64,000 nucleotides of DNA from Streptomyces akebiae (GTDB taxonomy: Bacteria; Actinomycetota; Actinomycetes; Streptomycetales; Streptomycetaceae), in assembly GCF_019599145.1 (NCBI RefSeq), contig NZ_CP080647.1, positions 9,424,001-9,488,000 of the forward strand. Reading direction: 5' to 3'. The position numbers were made by a program, and so were the translations under genes. Positions 48,909 through 56,350 of the stretch are shown in pieces. The notes under the pieces were generated by a model. That model did not search any database. It saw nothing but the letters and a program-made list of their open reading frames with translations, and was not told the DNA's origin. Positions within the stretch are counted from its first letter, which is position 1; every line of letters begins with the position of its first letter.

Positions 48909-49799
48909 ATGACCCATGTCGAGGACGAGCTGAACAGCCAGCCCGAGTGCTGGGCCCGCGTCGCGGCCGGCGCGACGGAACACGCCGGGGTCCTGCCGAC
49001 GCCGGGGGAACGGGTGGCGCTCGTCGGCTGCGGAACGTCGTACTTCATGGCGCAGGCCGCCGCCGGCTTGCGCGAGCGGGCCGGGCAGGGGGAGACCGAC
49101 GCCTTCGCGGCCTCCGAGTTTCCCCACGGGCGGGCCTACGACCGCGTCGTCGCCCTCACCCGCTCCGGCACCACCACCGAGGTGCTCGACCTGCTGGGCG
49201 CGCTGCGCGGCCGTACCCGGACGACGGCGATCACCGCCGACCCGGACACCCCCGTCATGACGACCGCGGACGACCTCGTCGTGCTGGACTTCGCCGACGA
49301 GAAGTCCGTCGTCCAGACCCGCTTCGCCACCACCGCCCTCACCCTCCTGCGCGCCCACCTCGGTCTGCACACCGAGGCCGTCGTCACCGACGCGCGTGCC
49401 GCGTTGGAGGCGCCGCTGCCCGAAGGGCTCGTCGAGAGCGCCCAGTTCACCTTCCTCGGCCGGGGCTGGACCGTGGGCCTCGCCCAGGAGGCCGCGCTGA
49501 AGATGCGCGAGGCCGCCCTCGCGTGGAGCGAGGCCTACCCGGCGATGGAGTACCGGCACGGCCCGATCAGCGTCACGACCCGGTCCACGGCGACCTGGAT
49601 GCTCGGCGAGGCGCCGGAAGGTCTGGCCGAGCAGGTGCGGGAGACCGGGGCGACCTGGGTCTCCGGCGCGCTCGATCCGCTCGCCGAACTGGTCCGCGCC
49701 CAGCGGCTCGCCGTGGCCGTGGCAGCCGCGCGCGGTCTCGATCCCGACCGACCGCGCCACCTCACACGCTCGGTGATCCTCGACGCCGACGCCCGCTGA
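48909..49799 (+). CDS. SIS domain sugar-phosphate isomerase/deaminase-like protein
   Basis: A 296-residue protein with two SIS domains as in the isomerase half of GlmS and in AgaS. Phosphosugar-binding loops are LVGCGTSYFMAQAAAG and LTRSGTTTEVLDLLGAL, then in the second half LGRGWTVGLAQEAALKMREA and EYRHGPISV. AgaS-like enzymes deaminate or isomerise amino-sugar phosphates. ATG 48909 is preferred to ATG 48876 because GGGGAGGG sits 7 bases upstream. The class II aldolase follows after 34 bases and the DeoR regulator is divergent, giving a compact amino-sugar catabolic module, but no kinase or transporter is attached. Confidence 0.88.
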   Translation: MTHVEDELNSQPECWARVAAGATEHAGVLPTPGERVALVGCGTSYFMAQAAAGLRERAGQGETDAFAASEFPHGRAYDRVVALTRSGTTTEVLDLLGALRGRTRTTAITADPDTPVMTTADDLVVLDFADEKSVVQTRFATTALTLLRAHLGLHTEAVVTDARAALEAPLPEGLVESAQFTFLGRGWTVGLAQEAALKMREAALAWSEAYPAMEYRHGPISVTTRSTATWMLGEAPEGLAEQVRETGATWVSGALDPLAELVRAQRLAVAVAAARGLDPDRPRHLTRSVILDADAR

Positions 49800-49833
49800 A
49801 CCGACCCGGACCACCGCCGAACAAGGAGGAGCC

Positions 49834-50706
49834 GTGCCCCTCACGACGACCGGTGCGCTGATCACCGGGGCCGCCGCAGCGGACTCCGCCGTGGCCGCGT
49901 TCAACGTCATCACCCTGGAACACGTCGAGGCGATCGTCGCGGGCGCCGAGTCCGTCGCCGCGCCGGTGGTCCTCCAGGTCAGCGAGAACGCCGTCAAGTT
50001 CCACGACGGGGACCTGCTTCCGCTGGCCCGCGCCGCGTCCGCCGCCGCCGAGCGGACGGCAGTGCCCGTCGCGCTCCACCTCGACCACGTCCGCAGCGAG
50101 GATCTGCTGCGCCGGGCGGCCGACGCCGGCTTCAGCTCCGTGATGTACGACGCCTCCCGCCTGCCCTACCTGGACAACCTCGCCGCGACCCACGCCGCCG
50201 TGGAGTGGGCGCACGGCCAGGGGCTCTGGATCGAGGCCGAGTTGGGGCAGGTCGGGGGCAAGAACGGCGCCCCGCCGCTCGACGCGCACGCGCCCGGCGC
50301 CCGTACCGACCCCGAGGAGGCGCGGGCCTTCGTGGCGGACTCGGGCGTGGACGCGCTCGCCGTCGCCATCGGCAGTTCCCACGCGATGACCACCCGCACC
50401 GCCGCCCTCGACCACGTCCTGCTGAAACGGCTGTCCGCCGCCCTGGACGTCCCCCTCGTCCTGCACGGCTCCTCCGGAGTCCCGGACGACGAACTGCGCG
50501 CGGCCGTGGCGGGCGGCATCGCCAAGGTCAACATCGGCACCGCGCTCAACATCGCCCTGACCGGCGCGGTCCGGGAGCACCTCGCCGCCCGCCCCGACGT
50601 GGTGGACCCGCGCACCTACCTCGCGGCGGGCCGGACGGCGATGGCGGAGACGGTGGCCCGGCTGATCGGCGTCCTGCGGACGGAAGGGACCCCTCCGTCC
50701 GCGTAA
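49834..50706 (+). CDS. Class II fructose/tagatose-bisphosphate aldolase family
   Basis: A 290-residue class II aldolase. Zinc ligands lie in VALHLDHVRSED (His), AVAIGSSHAMTT (His) and LVLHGSSGVPDD (His); the catalytic region EAELGQVGGKNGA and the phosphate-binding KVNIGTALNIALT are also present. It splits ketose bisphosphates, as in tagatose or fructose catabolism, into dihydroxyacetone phosphate and an aldehyde. GTG 49834 is preceded by AAGGAGGAG. The SIS protein gene upstream suggests an N-acetylgalactosamine- or galactosamine-type pathway, but the specificity is not shown by the sequence. Confidence 0.92.
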   Translation: MPLTTTGALITGAAAADSAVAAFNVITLEHVEAIVAGAESVAAPVVLQVSENAVKFHDGDLLPLARAASAAAERTAVPVALHLDHVRSEDLLRRAADAGFSSVMYDASRLPYLDNLAATHAAVEWAHGQGLWIEAELGQVGGKNGAPPLDAHAPGARTDPEEARAFVADSGVDALAVAIGSSHAMTTRTAALDHVLLKRLSAALDVPLVLHGSSGVPDDELRAAVAGGIAKVNIGTALNIALTGAVREHLAARPDVVDPRTYLAAGRTAMAETVARLIGVLRTEGTPPSA

Positions 50707-50806
50707 GGGCCCGTACGCGTCCGTCCCGCGTGGGAATGTGACCGTCTCGCGACGCACGGCTCCCCGGGAGCGGAGTGTGATGCCCGTCACTGATACTTTT
50801 CCGTTC

Positions 50807-51604
50807 ATGCGGGAGACGGAGATCCACCTCGGTGAGCCGCCGGACGTCGCCCTCATCGGCGTCGGCGTGCACGGCGTCGCGAGCCGCACGGACGTCTTCC
50901 GGCTGCCGGAGCTGTGGCAGCTGCACCTCTACCAGTACGAGGCCGAACTGACCGTCGACGGCACCCCCCACACCATCCGCCCCGGCCGGGTCAGCCTCGT
51001 CCCGCCGGGCACCACCGTCCGCTACCGCTACCGGGGCCGCTCCGAACACCTCTTCGCCCATCTGCGCATCCCCCCGTCCGGAGCGCCCCGCACGGTTCCG
51101 GTCGTCCAGGACACCGGCCCCGAACTGCCCGCGCTCACCGGCCTGTTGCTCCAGGCGGTGGCCGCAGCCCCGAGCGAGCCGGACCGCACCCGGGCCGAAC
51201 TCTGGACCGCCCTGTGGCGGGTCGCCCAGCTGACCCCGCCCGTCGCGGCCGCCCCCGGGCCGCACCCGGCGGTCACCACCGCCATCGCCCACATCGAGGC
51301 CCATCTGGCCGCCCCGCTCACCATCCCGGAGGTGGCACGCGTCGCCGGGGTCTCCCACAACCATCTGACCCGGCTGTTCCACGCCGAGACCGGCGGCACC
51401 GTCGTCGCCTACATCAGACGCCGCAGACTCGAACGCGCCCACCATCTGCTGCGCGCCACGACCCTGTCCATCCCCGCCGTGGCCGCCTCCGTCGGCATCC
51501 CCGACCTCCAGGCCTTCAACAAGGCCTGCCGCCGGGAACTGGGAGCGTCGCCGCGCGCCTTGCGCGGGGCCACCTTCCCGGCGGGTGTCGCTAACTCCGC
51601 CTGA
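50807..51604 (+). CDS. AraC family transcriptional regulator
   Basis: A 265-residue regulator with an N-terminal cupin-type sensor (WQLHLYQYEAELTVDGTPHT, IRPGRVSLVPPGTTVRYRY) and C-terminal double helix-turn-helix: APLTIPEVARVAGVSHNHLT and LSIPAVAASVGIPDLQAFNK, ending RRELGASPRAL. TGATACT (50791-50797) sits 9 bases before the ATG 50807, indicating a leaderless or nearly leaderless mRNA, so this start is preferred over ATG 50780. Its 3' end overlaps the convergent methyltransferase gene by 14 bases. The target may lie outside; it could also act on the preceding sugar module. Ligand unknown. Confidence 0.88.
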   Translation: MRETEIHLGEPPDVALIGVGVHGVASRTDVFRLPELWQLHLYQYEAELTVDGTPHTIRPGRVSLVPPGTTVRYRYRGRSEHLFAHLRIPPSGAPRTVPVVQDTGPELPALTGLLLQAVAAAPSEPDRTRAELWTALWRVAQLTPPVAAAPGPHPAVTTAIAHIEAHLAAPLTIPEVARVAGVSHNHLTRLFHAETGGTVVAYIRRRRLERAHHLLRATTLSIPAVAASVGIPDLQAFNKACRRELGASPRALRGATFPAGVANSA

Positions 51605-52823
51605 CCGCCCTGAGCACCACGAACTTGGCGTCGCTCGCGACGAGTTCGCTGTTGCCGAAGATCCGCCGCAGCGTCACGTGATAGCCCAGATGACGGTTCC
51701 CCACCACCCAGAGCTCACCACCGGGCCGCAACGCCCGCCGCGCCCCGCTGAACATCCGTCGTGCCGTGGCGTCGGTCGTCGCCTGGTGGGAGTGGAACGG
51801 CGGGTTGTTCAGGACGAGATCGACACTCCCCGGCGCGAATCCCTCCAACCCGTCACCGACCCGGAACTCGACCGTTCCGTCGGCCGCCCCGGCTGCCGTT
51901 CCCTCGGCCGTCCCTGCCGCCGTCCCGCGCGCCGCCGCGCCGTCCTTCCCGCCGGCCTCCGGCAGGTTCGCCCGGTACGTGGCCCGCGCCGAGGCCACCG
52001 CCTGGTACGACTCGTCGACGAACACCACCTCGGCGTCCGGATCGGCCAGCGCCACCGCCGTACCGACCACGCCGTTCCCGCACCCCAGATCGACGACCCG
52101 CCCGCCGCGCGGAGCCTTCGGGAGCTGCCGCAGGAAGAACCTCGTGCCGACGTCGAGCCGGTCGGCACAGAACACGCCCGCGTGGTTGACGACCGCGCGT
52201 CCCGCCAGGACGCCGATGTCGTCCGGCAGCCGATAGGTGTACGGCCAGGGATCGTCCCCCCGGGCCCCGACGGTCTTCGCGTCCGGGGCGCAGAAGATCA
52301 GCCGTGCCTTCTGCCGGGCGAGCGAGGTGCGGGTCGGGCCGAGGATCCGCTCGAAGAGCCTCAGCGTCGAGGTGTGGATCTCCTTGACCATGCCGGTGCC
52401 GATCACGACCGTGCCCTCGTGCACGCCGGGCGCGAGCCGGTGCAGCTGGTCCTCCAGGAGCGCGAGGCTCTTGGGGACCCGTACGAGGAGCACGTCGACC
52501 CGGTCCGGGGGCGTGTCCCGGGTGGTGAGCAGCCGTACGGTGTCCGCCTCGACGCCGTTGCGTTCCAGGTTGGCCCGCGTCGCCTCCCGGCTCAGGAACG
52601 AGTCGGTGATCTGCGTCGGCCGGTGCGCGGCGAGCGCGGTGGTCAGCGCGCCCCAGCGGTCCCCGACGACCACGAGCGTCCCGTCCAGCCGCGTCCCGCT
52701 CTCCGCGAGGTGGCGCAGCAGATACGCGTCGGACGCGTCCCAGGCGCGCAGCGGGTCACGGGGATCCTCGGGAAAGCGGGCCAGGGCGTAGTCGCCCTCG
52801 GGCGCGGTCATACGGTCGCTCAT
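51591..52823 (-). CDS. Class I SAM methyltransferase, RsmC/RlmG type
   Basis: A 410-residue protein with two methyltransferase-like halves, as in RsmC and RlmG, which methylate guanine N2 in rRNA. The C-terminal active half has the SAM motif GGRVVDLGCGNGVVGTAVAL (about residue 240) and the catalytic VDLVLNNPPFHSH. The N-terminal half (LVVVGDRWGALTTALAAHR) has lost SAM motifs and probably helps bind RNA. A low-complexity Gly/Ala/Thr insert near residues 290-310 interrupts the C-terminal domain. ATG 52823. The target nucleotide cannot be told from the sequence. Confidence 0.85.
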   Translation of the reverse strand: MSDRMTAPEGDYALARFPEDPRDPLRAWDASDAYLLRHLAESGTRLDGTLVVVGDRWGALTTALAAHRPTQITDSFLSREATRANLERNGVEADTVRLLTTRDTPPDRVDVLLVRVPKSLALLEDQLHRLAPGVHEGTVVIGTGMVKEIHTSTLRLFERILGPTRTSLARQKARLIFCAPDAKTVGARGDDPWPYTYRLPDDIGVLAGRAVVNHAGVFCADRLDVGTRFFLRQLPKAPRGGRVVDLGCGNGVVGTAVALADPDAEVVFVDESYQAVASARATYRANLPEAGGKDGAAARGTAAGTAEGTAAGAADGTVEFRVGDGLEGFAPGSVDLVLNNPPFHSHQATTDATARRMFSGARRALRPGGELWVVGNRHLGYHVTLRRIFGNSELVASDAKFVVLRAVRRS

Positions 52824-52961
52824 CGTGCGCCCAGGCTAACCGAGCACGACCCCGGTTCCGGCCGTCGGGCAGCCGTGCGGGACGGAGGACCCATGGACGC
52901 GAGCGGCCCCGCGGGACGAGGGCCCCGGCGGACATCGAGCGGCGTGCGGGACGATGGTGCC

Positions 52962-53618
52962 ATGGACGCCGAGCTGTTCCCCCGGGACCGGACGGAGATC
53001 GCGCCGGGCGCGGTCCACGTGCCGGACTGGCTGGACGCGGAACAGCAGCGGCACCTCCTCGACGCCTGTCGCGGGTGGGCCCGGCCGCCCGCCGGGCTCC
53101 GCACGGTCCGCACCCCGGGCGGCGGCACGATGACCGCCCGGCAGGTCTGTCTCGGCCGGCACTGGTACCCGTACGCCTATGCCCGCACCGTCGTCGACGG
53201 CGACGGTGCGCCCGTGAAGCCGTTCCCGGACTGGCTCGGGGAGCTGGGTCGGCGCGCGGTCGCGGACACCCTCGGAGCCGGGGCGGCGACCGCCGCGTAC
53301 GACATCGCCCTGGTCAACTTCTACGACGGCGACGCGCGCATGGGTATGCACCGCGACGGTGACGAGAAGTCGGACGCGCCGGTGGTGTCGCTGAGCCTCG
53401 GCGACAGCTGTGTCTTCCGCTTCGGCAACACGGAGACCCGGACGCGGCCGTACGCGGACGTGGAGCTGCGCAGTGGTGATCTCTTCGTGTTCGGCGGGCC
53501 GGCACGGTCCGCCTACCACGGGGTGCCCCGGGTACACCCGGGGACCGCGCCGCCCTGGCTCGGGCTGACCGGGCGGCTGAACATCACCCTGCGGGTCGGC
53601 GGCTTCGACGACTGCTGA
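52962..53618 (+). CDS. AlkB-type alpha-ketoglutarate-dependent dioxygenase
   Basis: A 218-residue Fe(II)/2-oxoglutarate dioxygenase of the AlkB group, which repairs alkylated bases in DNA or RNA. The iron ligands are GMHRDGDEKSD (HxD) and the distal His in AYHGVPRVHP, and 2-oxoglutarate is bound by the final Arg in LTGRLNITLRVG. QVCLGRHWYPYAY and ALVNFYDGDARMG fit the nucleotide-recognition lid. ATG 52962; an in-frame ATG at 52893 has a GGAGG site 5 bases upstream and would add 23 residues, and the two start regions look like a local duplication. The family is clear, the start is not. Confidence 0.92.
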   Translation: MDAELFPRDRTEIAPGAVHVPDWLDAEQQRHLLDACRGWARPPAGLRTVRTPGGGTMTARQVCLGRHWYPYAYARTVVDGDGAPVKPFPDWLGELGRRAVADTLGAGAATAAYDIALVNFYDGDARMGMHRDGDEKSDAPVVSLSLGDSCVFRFGNTETRTRPYADVELRSGDLFVFGGPARSAYHGVPRVHPGTAPPWLGLTGRLNITLRVGGFDDC

Positions 53619-53669
53619 GGCCCATCGCGCGGGGTTCGGCGCCGAGCGGATCATGGGAGACTCGGCCTC

Positions 53670-54911
53670 ATGGACGGGAAGGCGGCCCCCAAGGCGGCGG
53701 GCGAAGGGACGACGGCACGGGCTCGGCTGGACCGGGGGAGGGGCGCGCTCGGTCCGGCGCTGGAGCTGGTGCACACCGGTCGGGCCCCGACGAGGGCCGT
53801 GCTCACCGCCGAACTGGGCGTCACCCGGGCCACGGCCGGTGCCGTGGCCGCCGAGCTGGAGGCACTGGGGCTGATCCGGGTCGACGCGCACCCGGGAGCC
53901 GCCGCCGGCTCCCAGGGCCGGCCCTCCCACCGACTCGAAGTCGCCGAGGAGGGGCCCGTCGCCCTCGCCGCCCAGGTGCACTCCGACGGCTGGCGCGCCG
54001 CGCTGGTCGGGCTCGGCGGGCGGATCGTCGCCACCACGCCCGCCTGCGAGATCGTGGACGCCGACCCGGCGAAGGTGCTCGGCTCGGTCGTCGACGCGGG
54101 CGCCGAGCTCCTGGCGGAGACCGGGCGGCGGTGTGTGGGGTCGGGTCTGGCCGTGCCGTCGGCCGTCGCCGAACCGGCGGGGCTGGCGCTGAACCCGCTG
54201 CACCTCGCCTGGCCGGCGGGGGCGCCGGTCCGGGAGATCTTCGCCGAGCGGGTCCGCGCGGCCGGGATCGAGGGGCCCGCGTTCGCGGCGAACGACGTCA
54301 ACCTCGCCGCCCTCGCCGAACACCGGCACGGCGCCGGCCGCGGCTCCCGCGATCTGCTGTGCGTGGCGACCGGGCACCGGGGCGTCGGCGGCGCGCTGGT
54401 CCTCGACGGCCGACTGCACATGGGCAGTTCGGGCCTGGCCCTGGAGGTCGGGCATCTCACCGTCAACCCCGAGGGCCGGCCCTGCCACTGCGGCAGCCGC
54501 GGCTGCCTCGACGTCGAGGCCGACCCGCGTGCCTTCCTCACCGCGGTGGGCCGCGATCCGGGACCCGAGGGTTCGCTGTTGCAACAGGCCAACGAACTGA
54601 TCCGCACCCAGTACGGCGACCCGGGTGTCCGCACGGCCGCCGAGGCCATCATCGACCGCCTCGGCCTCGGGCTCGCCGGTCTCGTGAACATCCTCAACCC
54701 CGACCGCATCATCCTCGGCGGCATGCACCGAGCCCTGCTCGACGCCGACCCCGACCGGCTGCGGGCCGTCGTCGCCGACCGCAGTCTGTGGGGTCGCCAG
54801 AGCGGGGTCGCCCCGATCCTGGCCTGCACCCTGGACCACAACAGCCTGGTGGGGGCGGCCGAGTTGGCCTGGCAGTCGGTGCTGGACGACCCGCTGGGCG
54901 CGCTGGCCTGA
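53670..54911 (+). CDS. ROK family transcriptional regulator
   Basis: A 413-residue repressor of the NagC/XylR type. The N-terminal helix-turn-helix is in PTRAVLTAELGVTRATAGAV, followed by a degenerate ROK kinase fold with ATGHRGVGGALVLDG, zinc motif HCGSRGCLD (with CHC before it) and GHLTVNPEG. Such proteins bind a sugar and regulate sugar uptake genes. It lies between AlkB and GtrA genes with no obvious sugar operon next to it, so the target is probably elsewhere. ATG 53670, convergent with GtrA across 6 bases. Confidence 0.93.
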   Translation: MDGKAAPKAAGEGTTARARLDRGRGALGPALELVHTGRAPTRAVLTAELGVTRATAGAVAAELEALGLIRVDAHPGAAAGSQGRPSHRLEVAEEGPVALAAQVHSDGWRAALVGLGGRIVATTPACEIVDADPAKVLGSVVDAGAELLAETGRRCVGSGLAVPSAVAEPAGLALNPLHLAWPAGAPVREIFAERVRAAGIEGPAFAANDVNLAALAEHRHGAGRGSRDLLCVATGHRGVGGALVLDGRLHMGSSGLALEVGHLTVNPEGRPCHCGSRGCLDVEADPRAFLTAVGRDPGPEGSLLQQANELIRTQYGDPGVRTAAEAIIDRLGLGLAGLVNILNPDRIILGGMHRALLDADPDRLRAVVADRSLWGRQSGVAPILACTLDHNSLVGAAELAWQSVLDDPLGALA

Positions 54912-54917
54912 GGAGGC

Positions 54918-55352
54918 TCACCCGGTCCGGGAGCCCCGCAGCATGATCGTGCGGGACACCAGGAACGTCACCGGGATCGCCGCCCCCGACGCGAGCAGTG
55001 GCGCGAACCGGTTGCCCGCGTGCAGTACGTCCACGACGACGTACACACCCGCGGTCGTGATCAGGAAATTGGTGACGTTGGTCAGCGGGAACAGCAGGAA
55101 TTTCCGCCAGGTCGGACGGGTGCGATAAGTGAATCGCGCGTTCAGGAAGAACGAGCCCGTCATACTCAGGGCAAACGCGAGAATATGTGCGGCGAGATAG
55201 GGAAGCCCGCTGAGGAACAACAGATAAAGCCCGTAATAAATCCCGGTGTTGACCACCCCGACCAGGGCGAAGGAAATGATCTGCCCCGATATGCGCCGCT
55301 CCGGCGCCGGGCGGGCCACGGGGCGAGGTTCGGTGCGTGTCACCGTCCCCAT
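54918..55352 (-). CDS. GtrA family membrane protein
   Basis: A 144-residue protein with four membrane helices of the GtrA (flippase-like) type: QIISFALVGVVNTGIYYGLY, HILAFALSMTGSFFLNARFT, FLLFPLTNVTNFLITTAGVY and GAAIPVTFLVSRTIML. GtrA proteins are thought to flip polyprenyl-phosphate-linked sugars for glycosylation outside the membrane. ATG 55352 overlaps the stop of the glycosyltransferase gene (TGATG), so the two are coupled. A longer in-frame start at 55382 is less likely. Together with GT2 and YfhO it forms a three-gene envelope glycosylation operon. Confidence 0.9.
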   Translation of the reverse strand: MGTVTRTEPRPVARPAPERRISGQIISFALVGVVNTGIYYGLYLLFLSGLPYLAAHILAFALSMTGSFFLNARFTYRTRPTWRKFLLFPLTNVTNFLITTAGVYVVVDVLHAGNRFAPLLASGAAIPVTFLVSRTIMLRGSRTG

Positions 55353-56329
55353 CAGCGAATGAGGTCCTTCGTCGTGCCGCACGCGGCGTGCCCCTCCGTC
55401 TGTTCCGCATTGGTCGCCTTCACCAGGAAGTGCGGGCGCCCCTTCACCTCGTAGTAGATCCGGCCGGTGTACTCCCCGATCACCCCGAGCATGATCATCT
55501 GCACTCCGGCAAGGGCGGTGACGGCCATGACGATGGTGACATAGCCCGGTGTCTCCACGCCGTTGACGAGTGCGTCACCCACGATCCAGGCCGTGTAGAG
55601 CCCCGCGCACACCAGCAGGCACAGGCCGAGGTGCAGGGCGGCCCGCAGCGGACGGTTGTTGAAGGAGAGGAGCCCGTCCAGTCCGTAGTTGAGCAGCGAC
55701 CGGAAGCTCCAGGAGCTGCGACCGTGTGCGCGCACGGCGTTCTCGTACTCGAAGGTCGTACCGGGGAAGCCGACCCAGGCGAAGAGCCCCTTCGAGAAGC
55801 GGTTGTACTCCGTCAGCCTCAGGACTGCGTCGACGACCCGGCGCGACAACAGCCGGAAGTCCCCCACGCCGTCGACGAGTTCCACGTCCACGAGCCGGTT
55901 GACCAGCCGGTAGTACAGGCGGGCGGTGGCGGTGCGCATCAGACCGTCGCCGGTCCGGGTACGGCGGGCTATGACCTGGTCGTAGCCCTGTTCGCGCAGG
56001 TCGACCATGCGGCGGACCAGTTCGGGCGGGTGCTGCAGATCGGCGTCCATGACGATCACGCAGTCGCCCGAGGCGTGCCGCAGCCCCGCGAGCAGCGCGG
56101 CCTCCTTGCCGAAGTTGCGGCTGAACGACACGTAGCGGACGCGGGCGTCGAACTCCGCCAGCTGCTTCAGAACGGCGAGCGTACGGTCCCGGCTGCCGTC
56201 GTCGACGTACACGCACTCCATGTCGTGGCCGAGCGGAAGCAGTTCTTCCGCGACCTTCTGGATCTCCTCGTGGAAACGGGCGACGACGGCTTCCTCGTTG
56301 TAGCAGGGTGCGACGATCGAGATGAGCAT
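55352..56329 (-). CDS. Family 2 glycosyltransferase (polyprenyl-phosphate sugar synthase type)
   Basis: A 325-residue GT2 enzyme. The nucleotide-sugar binding VYVDDGSRDRT and the DxD-like VIVMDADLQHPPEL are visible, as is the SRNFGKEAALLAGL region. Two C-terminal membrane helices (LHLGLCLLVCAGLYTAWIVG; IVMAVTALAGVQMIMLGVIG) mark the GtrB/DPM-type group that loads a sugar on undecaprenyl phosphate. ATG 56329. It works with the overlapping GtrA flippase gene and the YfhO membrane protein gene 21 bases upstream. The sugar is likely a hexose, but this is not shown. Confidence 0.93.
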   Translation of the reverse strand: MLISIVAPCYNEEAVVARFHEEIQKVAEELLPLGHDMECVYVDDGSRDRTLAVLKQLAEFDARVRYVSFSRNFGKEAALLAGLRHASGDCVIVMDADLQHPPELVRRMVDLREQGYDQVIARRTRTGDGLMRTATARLYYRLVNRLVDVELVDGVGDFRLLSRRVVDAVLRLTEYNRFSKGLFAWVGFPGTTFEYENAVRAHGRSSWSFRSLLNYGLDGLLSFNNRPLRAALHLGLCLLVCAGLYTAWIVGDALVNGVETPGYVTIVMAVTALAGVQMIMLGVIGEYTGRIYYEVKGRPHFLVKATNAEQTEGHAACGTTKDLIR

Positions 56330-56350
56330 GGATTCCCCAGGGGTGCGGTT

